The notes under the pieces are model-generated. The model was given only the letters and a program-made list of their open reading frames with translations. It had not been told where the DNA came from and did no database searches. From Metellina segmentata (taxonomy: Eukaryota; Arthropoda; Arachnida; Araneae; Tetragnathidae), in NCBI GenBank assembly GCA_947359465.1, contig OX375881.1:122771967-122835966 (forward strand): a stretch of DNA of 64,000 nucleotides, in the 5' to 3' direction. Both the position numbers and the translations under genes were made by a program. Shown one piece after another: positions 31,823 through 42,604 of this stretch; the first letter of the stretch is position 1, and each line of letters opens with the position of its first letter.

Positions 31823-32080
31823 AAGCATCATTTAAAAGCAAACTACATCCCGAATTTCGGGCTCATTTAGGGGAGGATATTTCGATATTAAGTTGAAAAG
31901 CCTTTTCGTACTACGTACCTCTGTGAAATGTCCTTTTCGAGGTACATGGCTACAAAAAATTAATATAAAGCTCGTTTAGACGCAGCAGACGATATACGTT
32001 TTCAAATGACTTCTCTGACATCGGACACAGACAATCTCTGTCGCAAGAGGTGGGCAAATTGTTCATATTATCTTCGGACA
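31568..32080 (+). pseudogene. hAT transposase (SCAND3/ZBED-like) C-terminal relic
   Basis: The frame from 31568 reads MNESWPEIIKEYLNNLFQNI through NSEWIVDPFSV, the region before the hAT dimerisation domain. After frame changes the sequence at about 31925 reads EMSFSRYMATKN, a stop, then YKARLDAADDIRFQMTSLTS and RKRWAN, the conserved C-terminal dimerisation block. It is interrupted by stops and a microsatellite. The catalytic core upstream is missing. Confidence 0.72.
31788..31819. repeat. (CT)n microsatellite
   Basis: About 15 CT dinucleotides, preceded by CACACACACACC. Confidence 0.95.
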
Positions 32081-32274
32081 TATTTCGGGTATCTTAACTA
32101 GTTGTTATATCATTTTGTACATTTAAGTAATAAATAAGATTGTCTCTCCAGTTTTTCACGACTGTTTTTGAGAACATAGACTTATACAACTACACACCAA
32201 ATATATATTGGGGCTTTACAAAAAACGTTTTCTTCAAAAAGGGTTCCGTGGCTGAAAACGTTTGGGAACCACAG

Positions 32275-33218
32275 GTCTAGGACCACTAGATGGATTTGAT
32301 GGAAACAGGTATAGTGGTCAGGGTGCTGAGTTTTGATTCCAATACATGTAAGGTAGGAATGTCAGTCTGCCCTGAATTGAATGTGTAACCTCGGTATAAG
32401 CGGGTTAAGACTATTATGCGTTGCATTCACGTGAGGTGCTACTTGACCACTCCCCTCTTGGTGCACCAGGGTGACTCAAACTGGTTAACAAACCCACCCT
32501 TACAGAACCATGATGGAAATATTATATTAGTTGTCATAAACACAGTATTGACCTGGTGAGAACCTCACAATACATTACGACGTTTATAATTTAGACTTGC
32601 ATTAGTAGAAATGTCTATCAAAAGTAAGAACTAAGAAACTACTGATGTTTCTCAAAACTGTTAACAGCATTGTAATTTTGAGTACATATTGAATTATTGC
32701 TGCTGTGTCCGTTGTTTTATTTATTTCGGATCTTCGCTTTTATCCCCAAATCTTAGACATGCAAACACAAGATTCAAGAACGTTGGCCGCCGCTGTAGCT
32801 TAATTTGATTTGGGAATTCCGTTGAGAGCAATTTCTTTTCTTGGAGTCATATTAGCGTTTTGTAGAGTGCAACGTGTTGCACATGATTTTTTGGAGTATA
32901 GTGCTAAATTGAAACAAGAAACATCATGGAAGCAAATCAAGTTATGAAAATTCTTACTCGAGGGAAAAAAAGGGAACATTTATTTGTTGTTTTTTCCAGT
33001 TCACTTCTCAAACAGAATTCCAGAAAACAATTTGTTTACCCCGCGGATTTAAAAAATCTAAGCCAAAGGACACAGAAAACAGAAGGATTAATATTACGTA
33101 TACTTTCTTTGTGAAGATATTGGGTGTGTGTTTTATAAGAATTTTATTTTCCTTTTCTAAAAAAAGGGGAATTGAAGGTATGAAGACGATGTGGGTGTAC
33201 ATGAAAATAATCTGTAAA
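32275..33218. other. No gene; possible degenerate SINE at the left
   Basis: 32290-32350 contains GGTATAGTGGTCAGGGTGCT followed by TTTTGATTCC, which could be worn A and B boxes of a tRNA-derived SINE. The body matches neither SINE-A nor SINE-B. Near 32868-32883 there is a perfect palindrome GTGCAACGTGTTGCAC. The rest is AT-rich. Confidence 0.35.
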
Positions 33219-33286
33219 GGTATGGTAACAAAAGTTTTGTAGACAAATTTGTGAAGATGAAACGAGAAGCCCTTTTTATAAACAAA
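33219..33286. repeat. Left half of a dispersed repeat split by a Helitron
   Basis: GGTATGGTAACAAAAGTTTT onward matches 38869-38937, where the sequence continues directly into the partner of 34064-34113. See the Helitron entry. Confidence 0.75.
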
Positions 33287-34063
33287 GTAGCCACTGCGTG
33301 GCTAGCCGGACGTTGCCCGTGCCAGTTGATTTTGTGGGGTTATTGATTTGAGAAGCAAACCAAATGGGAATCCGCAGCCTATTGGATAACAGCCATAACA
33401 GAGTTGCCCGTGACAGTTCTTTCCGTGGGGGTCACATTGCCCGTGTTGTTGGTTTACTTCGCAAACCAAGAAATATAAATATTTAATTGAAAAATTATTC
33501 ATTAAAAGAAAATCAAACGTAAAAGGTATCTATATGGTGTAAAACTTTCCGCAGATTTCAAATCCGTTCAATTTTTATTCTATCCTTAACGATCGATAAG
33601 ATAGAAAAAAGCATTGAAGAACGCAAATGTTAACTTTAATAATTTATTTTGCTTCACTCGAACCATTTTCTCAGGAAATCAAAATAAATTAATCTCGAAT
33701 CAAACGTAGGTCGTTCGAATCCGTTTGCTAACATGCACAGTTATTGCGAATACACGAAAGTTGAAAACATCTTGGTATGGTTCCAGAGGCTGACGTCAAT
33801 AGTGACGTCACAGAGTGAGAAAAAGTCAATATGGATGGGGTTCTTCATTTCCGAAAGAAAAAACGAACGATGAAAAAACTTATTAAATTAAATTTAAAAT
33901 GTTCTAGATTAAATTTTATAATTCGCCGCGACCCAAAAAATTACAAAAAAAATTCTTACTACCTGTGTGCCAAACCCATTACTGTAAATGCCATAGATTC
34001 GTTAGGACTTAGCGTACAGAAGGAAAACAGACCGACCAACACTTCCTTTTATAATAGTATAGA
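33287..34063 (-). mobile_element. Non-autonomous Helitron-like element with an identifiable empty site
   Basis: On the minus strand it begins TCTATACTATTATAAAAGGA and ends with the hairpin TAGCCACGCAGTGGCTAC (reading into 33287). The 777-bp insert sits between A (33286) and T (34064). The related locus at 38869-38985 lacks the insert and reads straight across (GCAAA then TAAGGTAC), so the insertion caused no target duplication. This is the expected Helitron signature. The interior contains the TTTGGTTTGC / GCAAACCAA palindromic motif. No coding capacity for RepHel was seen. Confidence 0.8.
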
Positions 34064-34116
34064 TAAGGTACAAAAGTACTGTACAAATTTGTAATAATCA
34101 AATGCGAAACCCTTTT
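34064..34116. repeat. Right half of the split dispersed repeat
   Basis: TAAGGTACAAAAGTACTGTA onward matches 38938-38985. Confidence 0.7.
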
Positions 34117-34553
34117 TCTCTACTATTATAAAAGGAAGTGTTTGCTTGTCTGTCTGTTTCTTGCCGCAAAATCCTGACGATTCTATGGCACTTATAGCAA
34201 TGAGATATGGCACACAGATAGTCCGAATTTTTTGCAATTTTTGGATTACGGCGAATTTTAAAATTCAATCTAGAAGAATTTTAAATGAATTTAATAGTTT
34301 TATTCTCCATAGGTTTTTCAACGCGTTTCTTCCGAAGAAGAACCACCCCAAACTTGACTTTTCCTACCCACGTGTTTTGCCGTCATCCTTTGTAACCATG
34401 CTAAGTGTTTTTCATCACGGAGAACGCGGACAAGATTCTAAATATATTTTTTCCGTTTCCCCTTTCATTTTGGGCGGAGGACTGATTTTCCTGCAGAGGA
34501 TAAAAAAGTTTTAACTTTAGTTATGTAGTTATTTTTTTTTCCTATCTCCTAGA
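34117..34553 (+). mobile_element. Helitron-like element, 3'-truncated
   Basis: Begins TCTCTACTATTATAAAAGGA and tracks the 36618-37817 copy through TCTCCTAGA at 34553, then diverges. The 3' hairpin end is missing. Confidence 0.65.
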
Positions 34554-34814
34554 CCACGAACGGCGAACCTTTTTAAGAAGTGGATCAAATTTTGTTCATT
34601 ATATTTTTAGTACTAGCTCGTGGGTCACTTAGACATAAGGAAGGGAGCATTGTAAAAAACTACTTTTTTTGGTTCTCAATTTTTTAATCCTTTAAAAAGT
34701 TAACGATTCCTTTTTGTTTTACAACTTTTACTTTTGCAAGTCAAGAGAAAAAATTTTATATGAAAGGGTAGAAATCATGCCCAGACTCCCTGTACTGAGT
34801 TTTTAATAAAAATA
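34554..34814. other. No recognised feature
   Basis: AT-rich sequence following a truncated Helitron-like element. Confidence 0.4.
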
Positions 34815-34894
34815 TACAACTGGGTCGAACCCAACGAGTTTTTTCAAAAAAGCCCATTTGAAATGCCATATCGCAACGATCAGAATTGCAGTCT

Positions 34895-34966
34895 CCGTCG
34901 AGGACAGAACCCACAACCCTTCCGATTCTATCCCGACGCTCTACTGACTGAGCTACCGCGACTCGA
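34895..34966 (-). repeat. tRNA-like SINE head of a third type
   Basis: The complement reads GAGTCGCGGTAGCTCAGTCA, then GTAGAGCGTCGGGATAGAAT, then GGGTTCTGTCCTCGAC. The A box is good; the B box GGGTTCTGTCC is degenerate. No body matching SINE-A or SINE-B follows. It may be a tRNA pseudogene or another SINE family. It is not a functional tRNA, because the T-arm is mutated. Confidence 0.5.
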
Positions 34967-35033
34967 AAAACAGAATTGATAATTTTTGTATAAGATTTAG
35001 CTTAAATACACACAAGTTAAGTACGCATATTAT

Positions 35034-35745
35034 CTATAACAAGCTAACATTCTTGAGTGTCATTGTCTTCAGGAAACGCTGAACTTTGACCAGTTTTCCT
35101 GCTTTATCTGCCCCTAGTCTATTTATCAACTTTGCACATATGTTGCCATATGAAGGGAACACACATTCAATAGATGCCAAACGGCGGGCAGCTGAGGAGT
35201 TGAGCGAAAAACCTGTAGAATCCTTCGGGCAACTTCCCACATTTCTGTGTGTTATGCTCCATTAGCAACCACCATTTCGAAGGATTACTTTTGTACAGGT
35301 TCAAAACATCTACATTGAATGTGTTTTGGGGAAACAAGTCACTGTCTTTGATTTTAAAGGCTAAGATACCGGGTATATATTTGGGTTTCACAGATTGCAA
35401 CCAAGTTTCCCCCTGCTTCGCTTGCTCTGCTGACAATCTGTTGCCTATACATGATGGGTCATCACCTATACATGATACATGATGATATAAATTATATTAG
35501 TCAGGTAAAAAAAAATGGTGGCATTGCTTTATCCATCATTTGTTTTATCTGTTGCGTATATGGCAACAATTCGATACTCATGGAGATGTCAATCCAGACC
35601 TACACAGCTGTTGAGATGTTTGCTTCTGTAATGCTGAATTTTCGCGATACAGCTCAACATTACAATTTTTTCAATATTCCAGTCGACTCACTGTTCATTT
35701 TCATTTATAATTTCAACATATTTGTGAAAATTTGTTGATGATTGT
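35034..35745 (-). pseudogene. hAT transposase C-terminal relic
   Basis: Upstream (35745 towards 35530) fragments read SITEANISTAV and QQIKQMMDKAMPP. Then from 35436 SAEQAKQGETWLQSVKPKYI, LAFKIKDSDLFPQNTF and NPSKWWLLMEHNTQKCGKLP, followed by FYRFFAQLLSCPPFGIY and in another frame CVFPSYGNICAKLINRLGAD. The order matches the C-terminal half of hAT transposases of the THAP0/52-kDa-repressor type (assigned from memory). Several frame changes are present. Confidence 0.7.
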
Positions 35746-36139
35746 GCTAAGGCATTTAACTTGCGAATTCCAATGTGTGTCATTTGGAATTTGAAACATG
35801 AATCCACCCTTTTCCTTTAATAAATTATCATGAGACGTTGTGGTCACAAAAGTATTCATTTACCTCCACAATATGTTTAAAAACACTTTCATAAAAAAAT
35901 TTGACAAAAAATTTATTTTTAAACTTCTATTTGGGTACTCAGTATATTTCTTATAAAAAAGAAGTTTTATTTTTATTTATTATTTTTTTGTTGTTGTTGA
36001 AAAAACCCAGACTTTTTTGGAAAAAAACGAGTTTTACATGGGTTTTTTTAGATTTGTTTTTGAAAAAACCCGAAAATACTCAGGTGGCTTTTTAAAAAAA
36101 ACCCGGGTTTTTGCCAACACTGACGAATTGTTATATTGG

Positions 36140-36310
36140 TTGTCTCGACTAGGTATCTCGCCATTTGCGATGCCATTAGCAAATCTTGACGGAATGAAAT
36201 AACTCGCCATTAGAAGAATACCGACCAGATCTTAATATCCATCGTAAAACAATCAATCAGCATCTTATATAACGAGATATTTCATCATCAGTAAAATTAA
36301 AAGTATCTCA
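36140..36310. repeat. Palindromic-core repeat cluster 3
   Basis: Contains ATCTCGCCATTTGCGATGCC, TAACTCGCCATTAGAAGAAT and ACGAGATATTTCATCATCAG, diverged units of the GACGAGATATCTCGTC family with the usual CCGACCAGATCTTAA-type linker. Confidence 0.55.
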
Positions 36311-36617
36311 AGGAAACCACATGCATGGGTAATAATTCTTATTTGTGACTTCAATAAAAGCGTAGGAATCTAAATCTTCAAAGTTAAATTGTAGTTTTAT
36401 GGTCAGTTTAATAAATTTAAGGAGCAAAAAATATAGATTATATGGGACTAGTCCCTTCCAGTGCGGATCATATGCGATGAAGTGTCCAAACTGCGAGCGC
36501 TTGATCCACCTATTTCATTAGAAGGTGACCCATGAGAGAGACCTATGACAGTATTGTTAGGCACCATTTATCTCTTCTTTACTTTAGTTTATCTAACAGC
36601 AAAAATATGTACCTTTA
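36311..36617. other. No recognised feature
   Basis: AT-rich. The last base is the A at the Helitron insertion point. Confidence 0.45.
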
Positions 36618-37817
36618 TCTCTACTATTACCAAAGGAAGCGTCCGACCTCCACTACGCAGTGGCCTGACAAATCTTTGGCACTTACAGTAATGAAATTTG
36701 GCACCCAGCTAGTCCGAATTTTTTGCACTTTTTGCGTCCAGTTCGAATTTTAAAATTCAATCTAGAACTATTTAAAATGAATTTAATGGAATTTAATTCT
36801 GATTGTTTTCTTTGTGTGTGGAATGACAAGAGCATAAAGAGATGCAAATTCTAAATTTATTTTTTCCGCTTCGGTTTTTATTTTACGGAGAAACGATTCG
36901 TCAGCAGACTGCAAAGAAACAAATAAAGTTTTAAATTTAGTTAAATAGTTCTTTTTTCCATCTCCTAGATCGTTAAATATAGGGTAAAAATTTCACCGGA
37001 TTTGAAATCTGTGGAAAGTTTCACATTAGAGCGTTACCTAAAAATGTGATTTTCTTTAAAGAAATAATTTTCAAAATTGAAACTTTTCTATTTTTTCAAA
37101 TACCAACGGCTATTGCAGAGAATGACCTTCGTTTGATTCGAGATTCAAGAAATCACAGATTTCATATACTGCGCTCAAACAATTCCACAGCGACGAAAAG
37201 CAAAACAAATCAAAAACATTTTGATAGGCATTGTTTATTTCTTTTTTGTAAAATCGGGATCTTTAAAGATAGATTAAAAATTTCTACGAGTTTGAAATCT
37301 GCGGAAAATGTTATAACATATAACATTTCTTTTAATAAATAATTTTTCAATTAAATATTTATATTTTCGCAAGAGATTGTGACATCATGCCGATTGGATC
37401 TCTTTGCAATTCGAATTTGGCCAAATTTGACAATGACGAGGCTACGGCGTTACCCGTGGTGTTGGTTTGCGAAGCAAACCACAGTTCATAATATTCATAG
37501 TTTGGTTTGCTTCGCAAACCAACACCACGGGCAACGCCATGATAGCTGTTATCGAATTTGACCGCATTTGACAATGACGAGGCCTTCACGGCGTTGACCG
37601 TGGTGTTGGTTTGCGAAGCAAACAATTGTTCATAACATTCATAATTTGGTTTGTGATTTCATGGAATTCATTCCAATAGGCTACTAATGTCCATTTGGTT
37701 TGCTAGCAAACCAAATGGGAATTCGTACCCATCACCGGGGCTTAGAGAGCAATGGTCACACCTGACCACACGAAAAGAACTGTGACGAGCAACGCCGTGT
37801 GGCCACGCAGTGGCTAA
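36618..37817 (+). mobile_element. Non-autonomous Helitron-like element, longest copy
   Basis: Starts TCTCTACTATTACCAAAGGA after an A and ends GGCCACGCAGTGGCTAA before a T: 5' TC, 3' CTAA and a hairpin (GCCAC/GTGGC) just inside the end. At 1.2 kb it contains several copies of the palindrome TTTGCGAAGCAAA and a long inverted repeat, CCGTGGTGTTGGTTTGCGAA against its complement at 37505-37545. It has no open frame resembling RepHel. The end is only 12 bp from the next mariner derivative. Confidence 0.72.
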
Positions 37818-37829
37818 TTGTCTTATATA

Positions 37830-38587
37830 GAGGCTGTTCGGACATGTGAAAATATCGTATGCTACGAAATTATTTTATTTTTGCAGCAGTTACATAGTTA
37901 AAGTATATAAACTATAAGTATATAAAAAAAGTTAAAGTATATAAAGTATAAAGTACATAGTTAAAGTATATCGCGTCTCCTAACTCGGAGATTTCTTTAC
38001 TTTCAAAATGGCGCTTTTAAATGAACAAAGGATGACACCCAGGGTATGTTTCCGATCTTTCCAAAGAGAATTAAGCCTATTTAACTGTGCATAAACACTG
38101 TAAAAGCCATGGGTTTTTGATATCTAAAGGTATGATAAGTTTTATTATTAATGAGAAAGAAAAATCTTCCAAAAGACTTCCAATTTCTGAGAATATTTGG
38201 AGGGAAAAATCTTTAATTTTAAGGGATTTCGCCAAGTCAAAGGACTATTGCAAACTTATTAAAATGTTCAGTTTCAACTGTAAATTAAATAAGCAGTGCT
38301 TTAAATGTAATGTTCATCGTCTACTTCCACGACATATTGTAGCACGCAGAATACTGTATGAGAAGCATTTAGGTGGCAGAAGATGGAAAAATGTTGTGAC
38401 AATAGAGGACTCGCGAGTGTATTAAAATGATTGCAATAAAAAAAGAACAACTTATAATAATAGAAGGTGAGAAAATCTTACAACATGGTACAAAAATAGT
38501 TGATAAGAGCATCTTCAACACAAAAAGTGTATTAAAACATTTATCTTGTCTACTACAATAGTTTGTAAAATGTCCGAACTGCTTCTG
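37830..38587 (+). mobile_element. Internally deleted DD41D mariner
   Basis: The left end GAGGCTGTTCGGACATGTGA follows a TA. The right end in reverse complement reads CAGAAGCAGTTCGGACATTT. Both correspond to the TIRs of the 4952-6294 element. Length is 758 bp, so about 600 bp are missing relative to that copy. Confidence 0.75.
38007..38430 (+). pseudogene. DD41D transposase N-terminal half
   Basis: Begins MALLNEQ at 38007 like the full copy. It then has HKHCKSHGFLISKGMISFII (38087) and, further on, FKCNVHRLLPRHIVARRILY, EKHLGGRRWKNVVTIEDSRV and YNDCNKK with a stop between. The first catalytic Asp-Glu pair is reversed here (TIEDS instead of TIDES). The second and third catalytic regions are deleted. 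Confidence 0.72.
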
Positions 38588-38868
38588 TGTTATTCTTTTC
38601 TCGATGCTGCAAGTGTTATTTCTGTGACACTTTGAATATTTTATCTGAAACAAAGTGGTAATATGAAAATTTAGATGTATTTAATAGGTTCATATTCCTA
38701 TAATTTTCAGAATTATTTAATTTAAATACTATATAAAGAGGTATTTATATTCGAGTGTATCGAAAAGTTTACAAGAATACTTTTTTTAAATCTACAAGAA
38801 TAGCGAATGTTATATTTTTATTTGAAAGAGAACAAATCAAATATTCACGTAATTCAAATATATGGTAA
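38588..38868. other. No recognised feature
   Basis: AT-rich. Confidence 0.4.
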
Positions 38869-38985
38869 CAAAGGTTTTGTAGACTGATTTTTGCAGATCA
38901 AACGAGAAACCCTTGTTTTTAAGCAAATAAGGTACAAAATTACTATACACAAGTTTATAAAAATCAAATGCGAGATCTTTTTTAT
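38869..38985. repeat. Dispersed repeat, unfilled copy
   Basis: Contiguous counterpart of 33219-33286 plus 34064-34116. It shows the pre-insertion state of the Helitron target, GCAAA joined to TAAGGTAC. Confidence 0.75.
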
Positions 38986-40344
38986 ATTTTTGATAAACAA
39001 ACAAATGTAATGTATTTAAAAACTATATAAAAATGACATGTTACACAAATTCATAACATTTTAAAGTATTCAGGTTTCAGACATATGTGTAAGACTGCCT
39101 ACGCAACATCCCAAATGGTTTTGTTGAAAATCTTTATGGGCGAGGACCCCATTTCAGTAAGAAATAAAGTCTCAAACAAGTATTTTGTTTCCTAGAAAAT
39201 ACCCAATTTCAGAGGGTAAGGAAATACTTGTTTTCTCCTCTCTCAGGATATGTTTTCAAAGGAAATCAAATTCGGAAATTTCGCTGGAAAAACTATTCGA
39301 TAAATTTTTTTTTACTTGTACCGGGTTTCTACGGACGAAATTTTCTTTCATAGGTTTTTTACTCACATTAAAAAATAAGTTGAAACGTTTTAACTATTTT
39401 TGGCGTACGTGTATTAAGATAATGATTTTACGGTCATTATTTTTCAAGGTTAACTTGAACAACTGGGAAACAAAAATATAACGAAAAAAATCATTTCATT
39501 TCGAGATAGCTGGGTTCATATTTCGTCGAATTTGAGCAGAAACTGATTGAAGGACGAAAGTCATGTTTTCGAGTTACAGCTGTTTCAAGACTAAATATTA
39601 ATTCGCAGTTGAACAAGTTATAAATATAACATTTTGCTACACATTTTAAGCAGTTTGCAATGTGGCTATCTATTTAGCATCAAAGTTATAATAAGCATTC
39701 AGTTTTTCCAGGAAAATGTCAGTTAATTAATTTCTGTTCAGACTAGTTAACTCTGAAGTTTTGAAGGAAGTTGAAGGAAGTTTTCAGTAACTAACGGGTA
39801 TGCTCACTGTGGCTAAAACCAGAAAGTTGCAAAATATCTGTAAATATTTTATACTTATATTGAGTCGATGCAAAACTTCGTCCCGTTTCTGGCGCTAGAT
39901 GGCATTGTATTGCTAAACCCGAAGTGCATCTACTTCACACGTCAAAAGTTTTAATGTTTGAATTGCGGAATTTCAGAGAGTACTCGGTGAAACAGTTAGA
40001 CAGTTTAAAGTTACAGTGGTGTTAGTCACTTTTATAAAAAACACCTTAGACACAGAAACCAGATATAATATCACCAAATTTAACTAAATATAATTAGTTG
40101 GACACACACAAACCAGATCTAGATAGTTCAATCTGTTAACCGAAAACATGAAGTAAGTCAGTTCTGTCTTTTTATTTTCGAAAAAGTTACTTACACCACT
40201 GTAACTTTAATCCTTTTTTTTGTGTTATGGGGTTAGTTTTTAAATTTTTTTAAGCATTAAAAATGGAAGAAGGAACATTTTCGACCTTTTTTTTTTAATT
40301 AAAAGTAAGAATTATTTGCAGCCTCAAAAGAAGACATGTGTCGT
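38986..40344. other. AT-rich, no gene seen
   Basis: About 1.35 kb with no recognised coding or repeat feature. An open frame at 39185-39481 has no resemblance I can name. Confidence 0.45.
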
Positions 40345-40496
40345 GTAGAGTGCTAATTCCACGTGCCGCAAGTGGTTCCGAAATTTTCGTCACCAGGATC
40401 AGTTCTTAAGCCAGAAACCTAGGAATTTGTTTGGGTGCGGTAGTATGCAGCTATCGTAGAGATGAGGAAAGGTCATCAAACAGAACGGCACATACT
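40345..40496 (+). mobile_element. Internally deleted mariner derivative, copy 2
   Basis: TCCACGTGCCGCAAGTGGTT starts a stretch that matches 20910-21060, including the N-terminus-to-C-terminus deletion junction (CAGGATCAGTTCTTAAGCCA aligned with CTGGTTAAGTTCCATAGACA). It ends where a SINE begins. Confidence 0.6.
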
Positions 40497-40780
40497 ATTC
40501 CTGGTTGGAATCCGAGTCAGTGCATGTATGCTTGTAAGCGTATGGTGTAAGGGCGGTTGGTGCACCTCAACTCTGTCGTGGCCGAAAGTCTTCGAGTTGG
40601 GTGTGTGTGGAAGTTTGGAGAGTAGGGTGCCAGCTCAGGTGTTGCATCGTCATTTGACCGTGGTTCGAAATTACGAGGTGTTGTCCTCGGATCTTTCTCT
40701 TCTGGTGTTTATCAAGGTCCGTTGCCAAGAGCCCATTGTGTTGCTCCAGAGCGACGTTAATTAAAAAATGCTAAATACCA
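40497..40780 (+). repeat. SINE-A copy, 5'-truncated
   Basis: Starts within the B-box region (TTCCTGGTTGGAATCC), with full body and tail (GCGACGTTAATTAAAAAATG). It abuts the mariner derivative. Confidence 0.8.
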
Positions 40781-41339
40781 ACACTACTAGGTCAAAGTTG
40801 ATTCACAATATCGTGATGTAAAACTACCCCATTAAAACTAATAATCCACCTTGTGTTCCCTACGGTATATTTATAGCATGAAATTCAGCAATACACATTT
40901 ATTTAACACGGAATGATAAATTAGTCAAATCTAAATACTGTGAGCATCGATATTCGCTAAGAAACCTGGTTACATGTGAATCAAAAGCATACATTAGCAT
41001 ATCCTAATTTAAATATATTGTCTCTCATTAAATTTCCCGTCCGTTAAGATTTACAATTTAATTCCTTGGCACGTAAAGCTTTGTTGGCTTCTGCAAAAGT
41101 TTCTGAAGAAATTATTTATATGGAAAACTACTCTAAGCATCCTGTAATTATCTTTATTAGTTAAAAAGAAAGCATTCCTTTGGAGAACAGCTTCTCCTTT
41201 ATAGAAGAAATTTTTATAGGTTATAATTTTTAGGTTAGAAATAGGTTAGAAATTTTACAATGCTGAAAAGGAATAATTATCGATGTGAAAATCCGAAACC
41301 GACGAAATCAAATGAAAGATTTAAATTTAAAATAATATA
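40781..41339. other. No recognised feature
   Basis: AT-rich. Confidence 0.45.
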
Positions 41340-41690
41340 GGAATGAGCAAAAAAAATGTATAATTCACGATTAACTTTTTGAAATGTTTAAAACCAATAA
41401 ATGAATTCAGATCGAAACGAAATAAACATGATGGAGTAACATAATTCACGATTTACATATTTTTTCATATGTTTAAAATCAATAAATAGATTGAGACAAA
41501 AAAAATAGGCATGGACGAGTAACACATTAGTGTTACTCGTTCATGCTTCAAATCTTGAGTTGTTTAAAATCAATGACATGATTCAAAGACAAACATACTA
41601 TACGGATAGAATAGTAAAATGGAATTCATGGTTTGCTCATTGAACTGTTTAAAATATGATAAACTATTATATCACACATTCACACGAAAA
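41340..41690. repeat. Degenerate ~90-bp tandem repeat with a long hairpin
   Basis: The recurring elements TGTTTAAAAYCAATAAATGA, GATTCAGAC-like and ATAATTCACGATT occur three to four times (near 41380, 41470, 41560 and 41645). One unit contains the near-perfect inverted repeat ACGAGTAACAC-ATTA-GTGTTACTCGT (within 41509-41546). Confidence 0.6.
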
Positions 41691-41947
41691 TACTACAAAT
41701 AAATATTACAGATCCCGAAAATATTTAATACTCTTAAACATGTTACTTTTAAAATTGAAATTTGTAGAGTTTATTTAAATGAATTGAGTTAAGCAAAAAG
41801 GAAATGTTCATATTAATGTTCAATAATGAAGCAATGATTATATAACACGGAACTTGATGAATTTTACATCGATTTAATGTCACAAAAAAAACATTTATTT
41901 CGTACAACAATTATACTTGGAATTTCGTTGGTAAAACAATTCGTCCA

Positions 41948-41950
<3 letters not shown>

Positions 41951-41980
<30 letters not shown>
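41951..41980. repeat. (TACACA)n microsatellite
   Basis: Five tandem hexamers. Confidence 0.9.
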
Positions 41981-42020
41981 TTATCCAAAAAATGTTAATA
42001 AACCTAACGCATTAAGTAAT

Positions 42021-42603
42021 AAAACACTAAATGTATTTGACTTCACATATGTGCAGGGTGTTTCAAAACACGTTGTACACTTTTAACTCTAAACGTAGTT
42101 ACAACAATATATCTTGACCGTTCAGGTCTGACCGCTTTTTCTAATAACGAGATATATCGTCAAGAAAGACCTAAAAAATTTTGCTAATGGTCAGATAGCT
42201 AATGGAGATCCTGAAGAACAAGATTCGTCGTCCATAAAAAAACTGACCTGATCTTAATTTCGAAATCATTAGAACATCAGCAATATTTGACATTTGACCG
42301 TGGCTCAAAATTTCGTGATGTTTTACTCAGATCTTTCCCTTCTGGCGTTGATCCCGGACCGTCGCCCATAACCTGTTGCGTTGCTCCATTGGATGGTTAA
42401 TACCTACATTCCAAGGTGGTTTCGATGAGATATCTGTCCATCAAGTTCATAATAATTTCCCTATTGGTCTTTATATATCTCGTCATAAGGGAAAGTGGTC
42501 AGATCTTAAATGTCAAGATGTCTTGTAACCACCTTACTTTTAAAATGTGTACAGGTTTTGAAACATCCTGCACACATATGTAATCAAATACATTTAGTGT
42601 TTT
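42021..42603. mobile_element. Inverted-repeat element with a SINE tail inside
   Basis: About 62-base inverted ends: AAAACACTAAATGTATTTGA at 42021 and the same from the complement at 42603. Both continue through ACATATGTG, GCAGGGTGTTTCAAAAC / GCAGGATGTTTCAAAAC and GTACACTTTT / GTACACATTTT. The CAGGGTGTTTC core resembles mariner ends. The interior holds palindromic-core repeat units and a SINE tail, and no gene. The true transposon end may be the inner GCAGGGTG motif. Confidence 0.65.
42293..42410 (+). repeat. SINE 3' part
   Basis: TTGACCGTGGCTCAAAATTT through TTGATCCCGGACCGTCGCCC and a tail AATACCTAC. 5'-truncated. Confidence 0.8.
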
Positions 42604-42604
42604 C

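Larger units (their letters stand above)
31568..32274 (+). mobile_element. hAT element 3' portion
   Basis: The right end ACGTTTGGGAACCACAG (to 32274), with GGGTTCCGTGGCTGAAAA upstream, is a standard hAT terminal repeat. No left end was found. A (CT)n microsatellite (31788-31819) lies in the coding relic. Confidence 0.68.
34815..36122 (-). mobile_element. hAT element relic
   Basis: The right end reads, on the minus strand from 36122, CAGTGTTGGCAAAAACCCGG, a typical hAT terminal repeat, with further AAAAACCC motifs inside. The left end near 34818 (ACTGGGTCGAACCCAACGAG, then TTTTTTCAAAAAAGCCC) is only loosely similar, so that boundary is approximate. The transposase relic inside runs on the minus strand, away from the good TIR as expected. 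Confidence 0.55.

Noticed and set aside
34895..34966. Functional tRNA gene on the minus strand
   Set aside because: The T-arm/B box is mutated (GGGTTCTGTCC) and it sits inside a hAT relic; called tRNA-like only.
41340..41690. CRISPR-like array
   Set aside because: Units are diverged, spacing is irregular, and the genome is clearly eukaryotic; it is a degenerate minisatellite.
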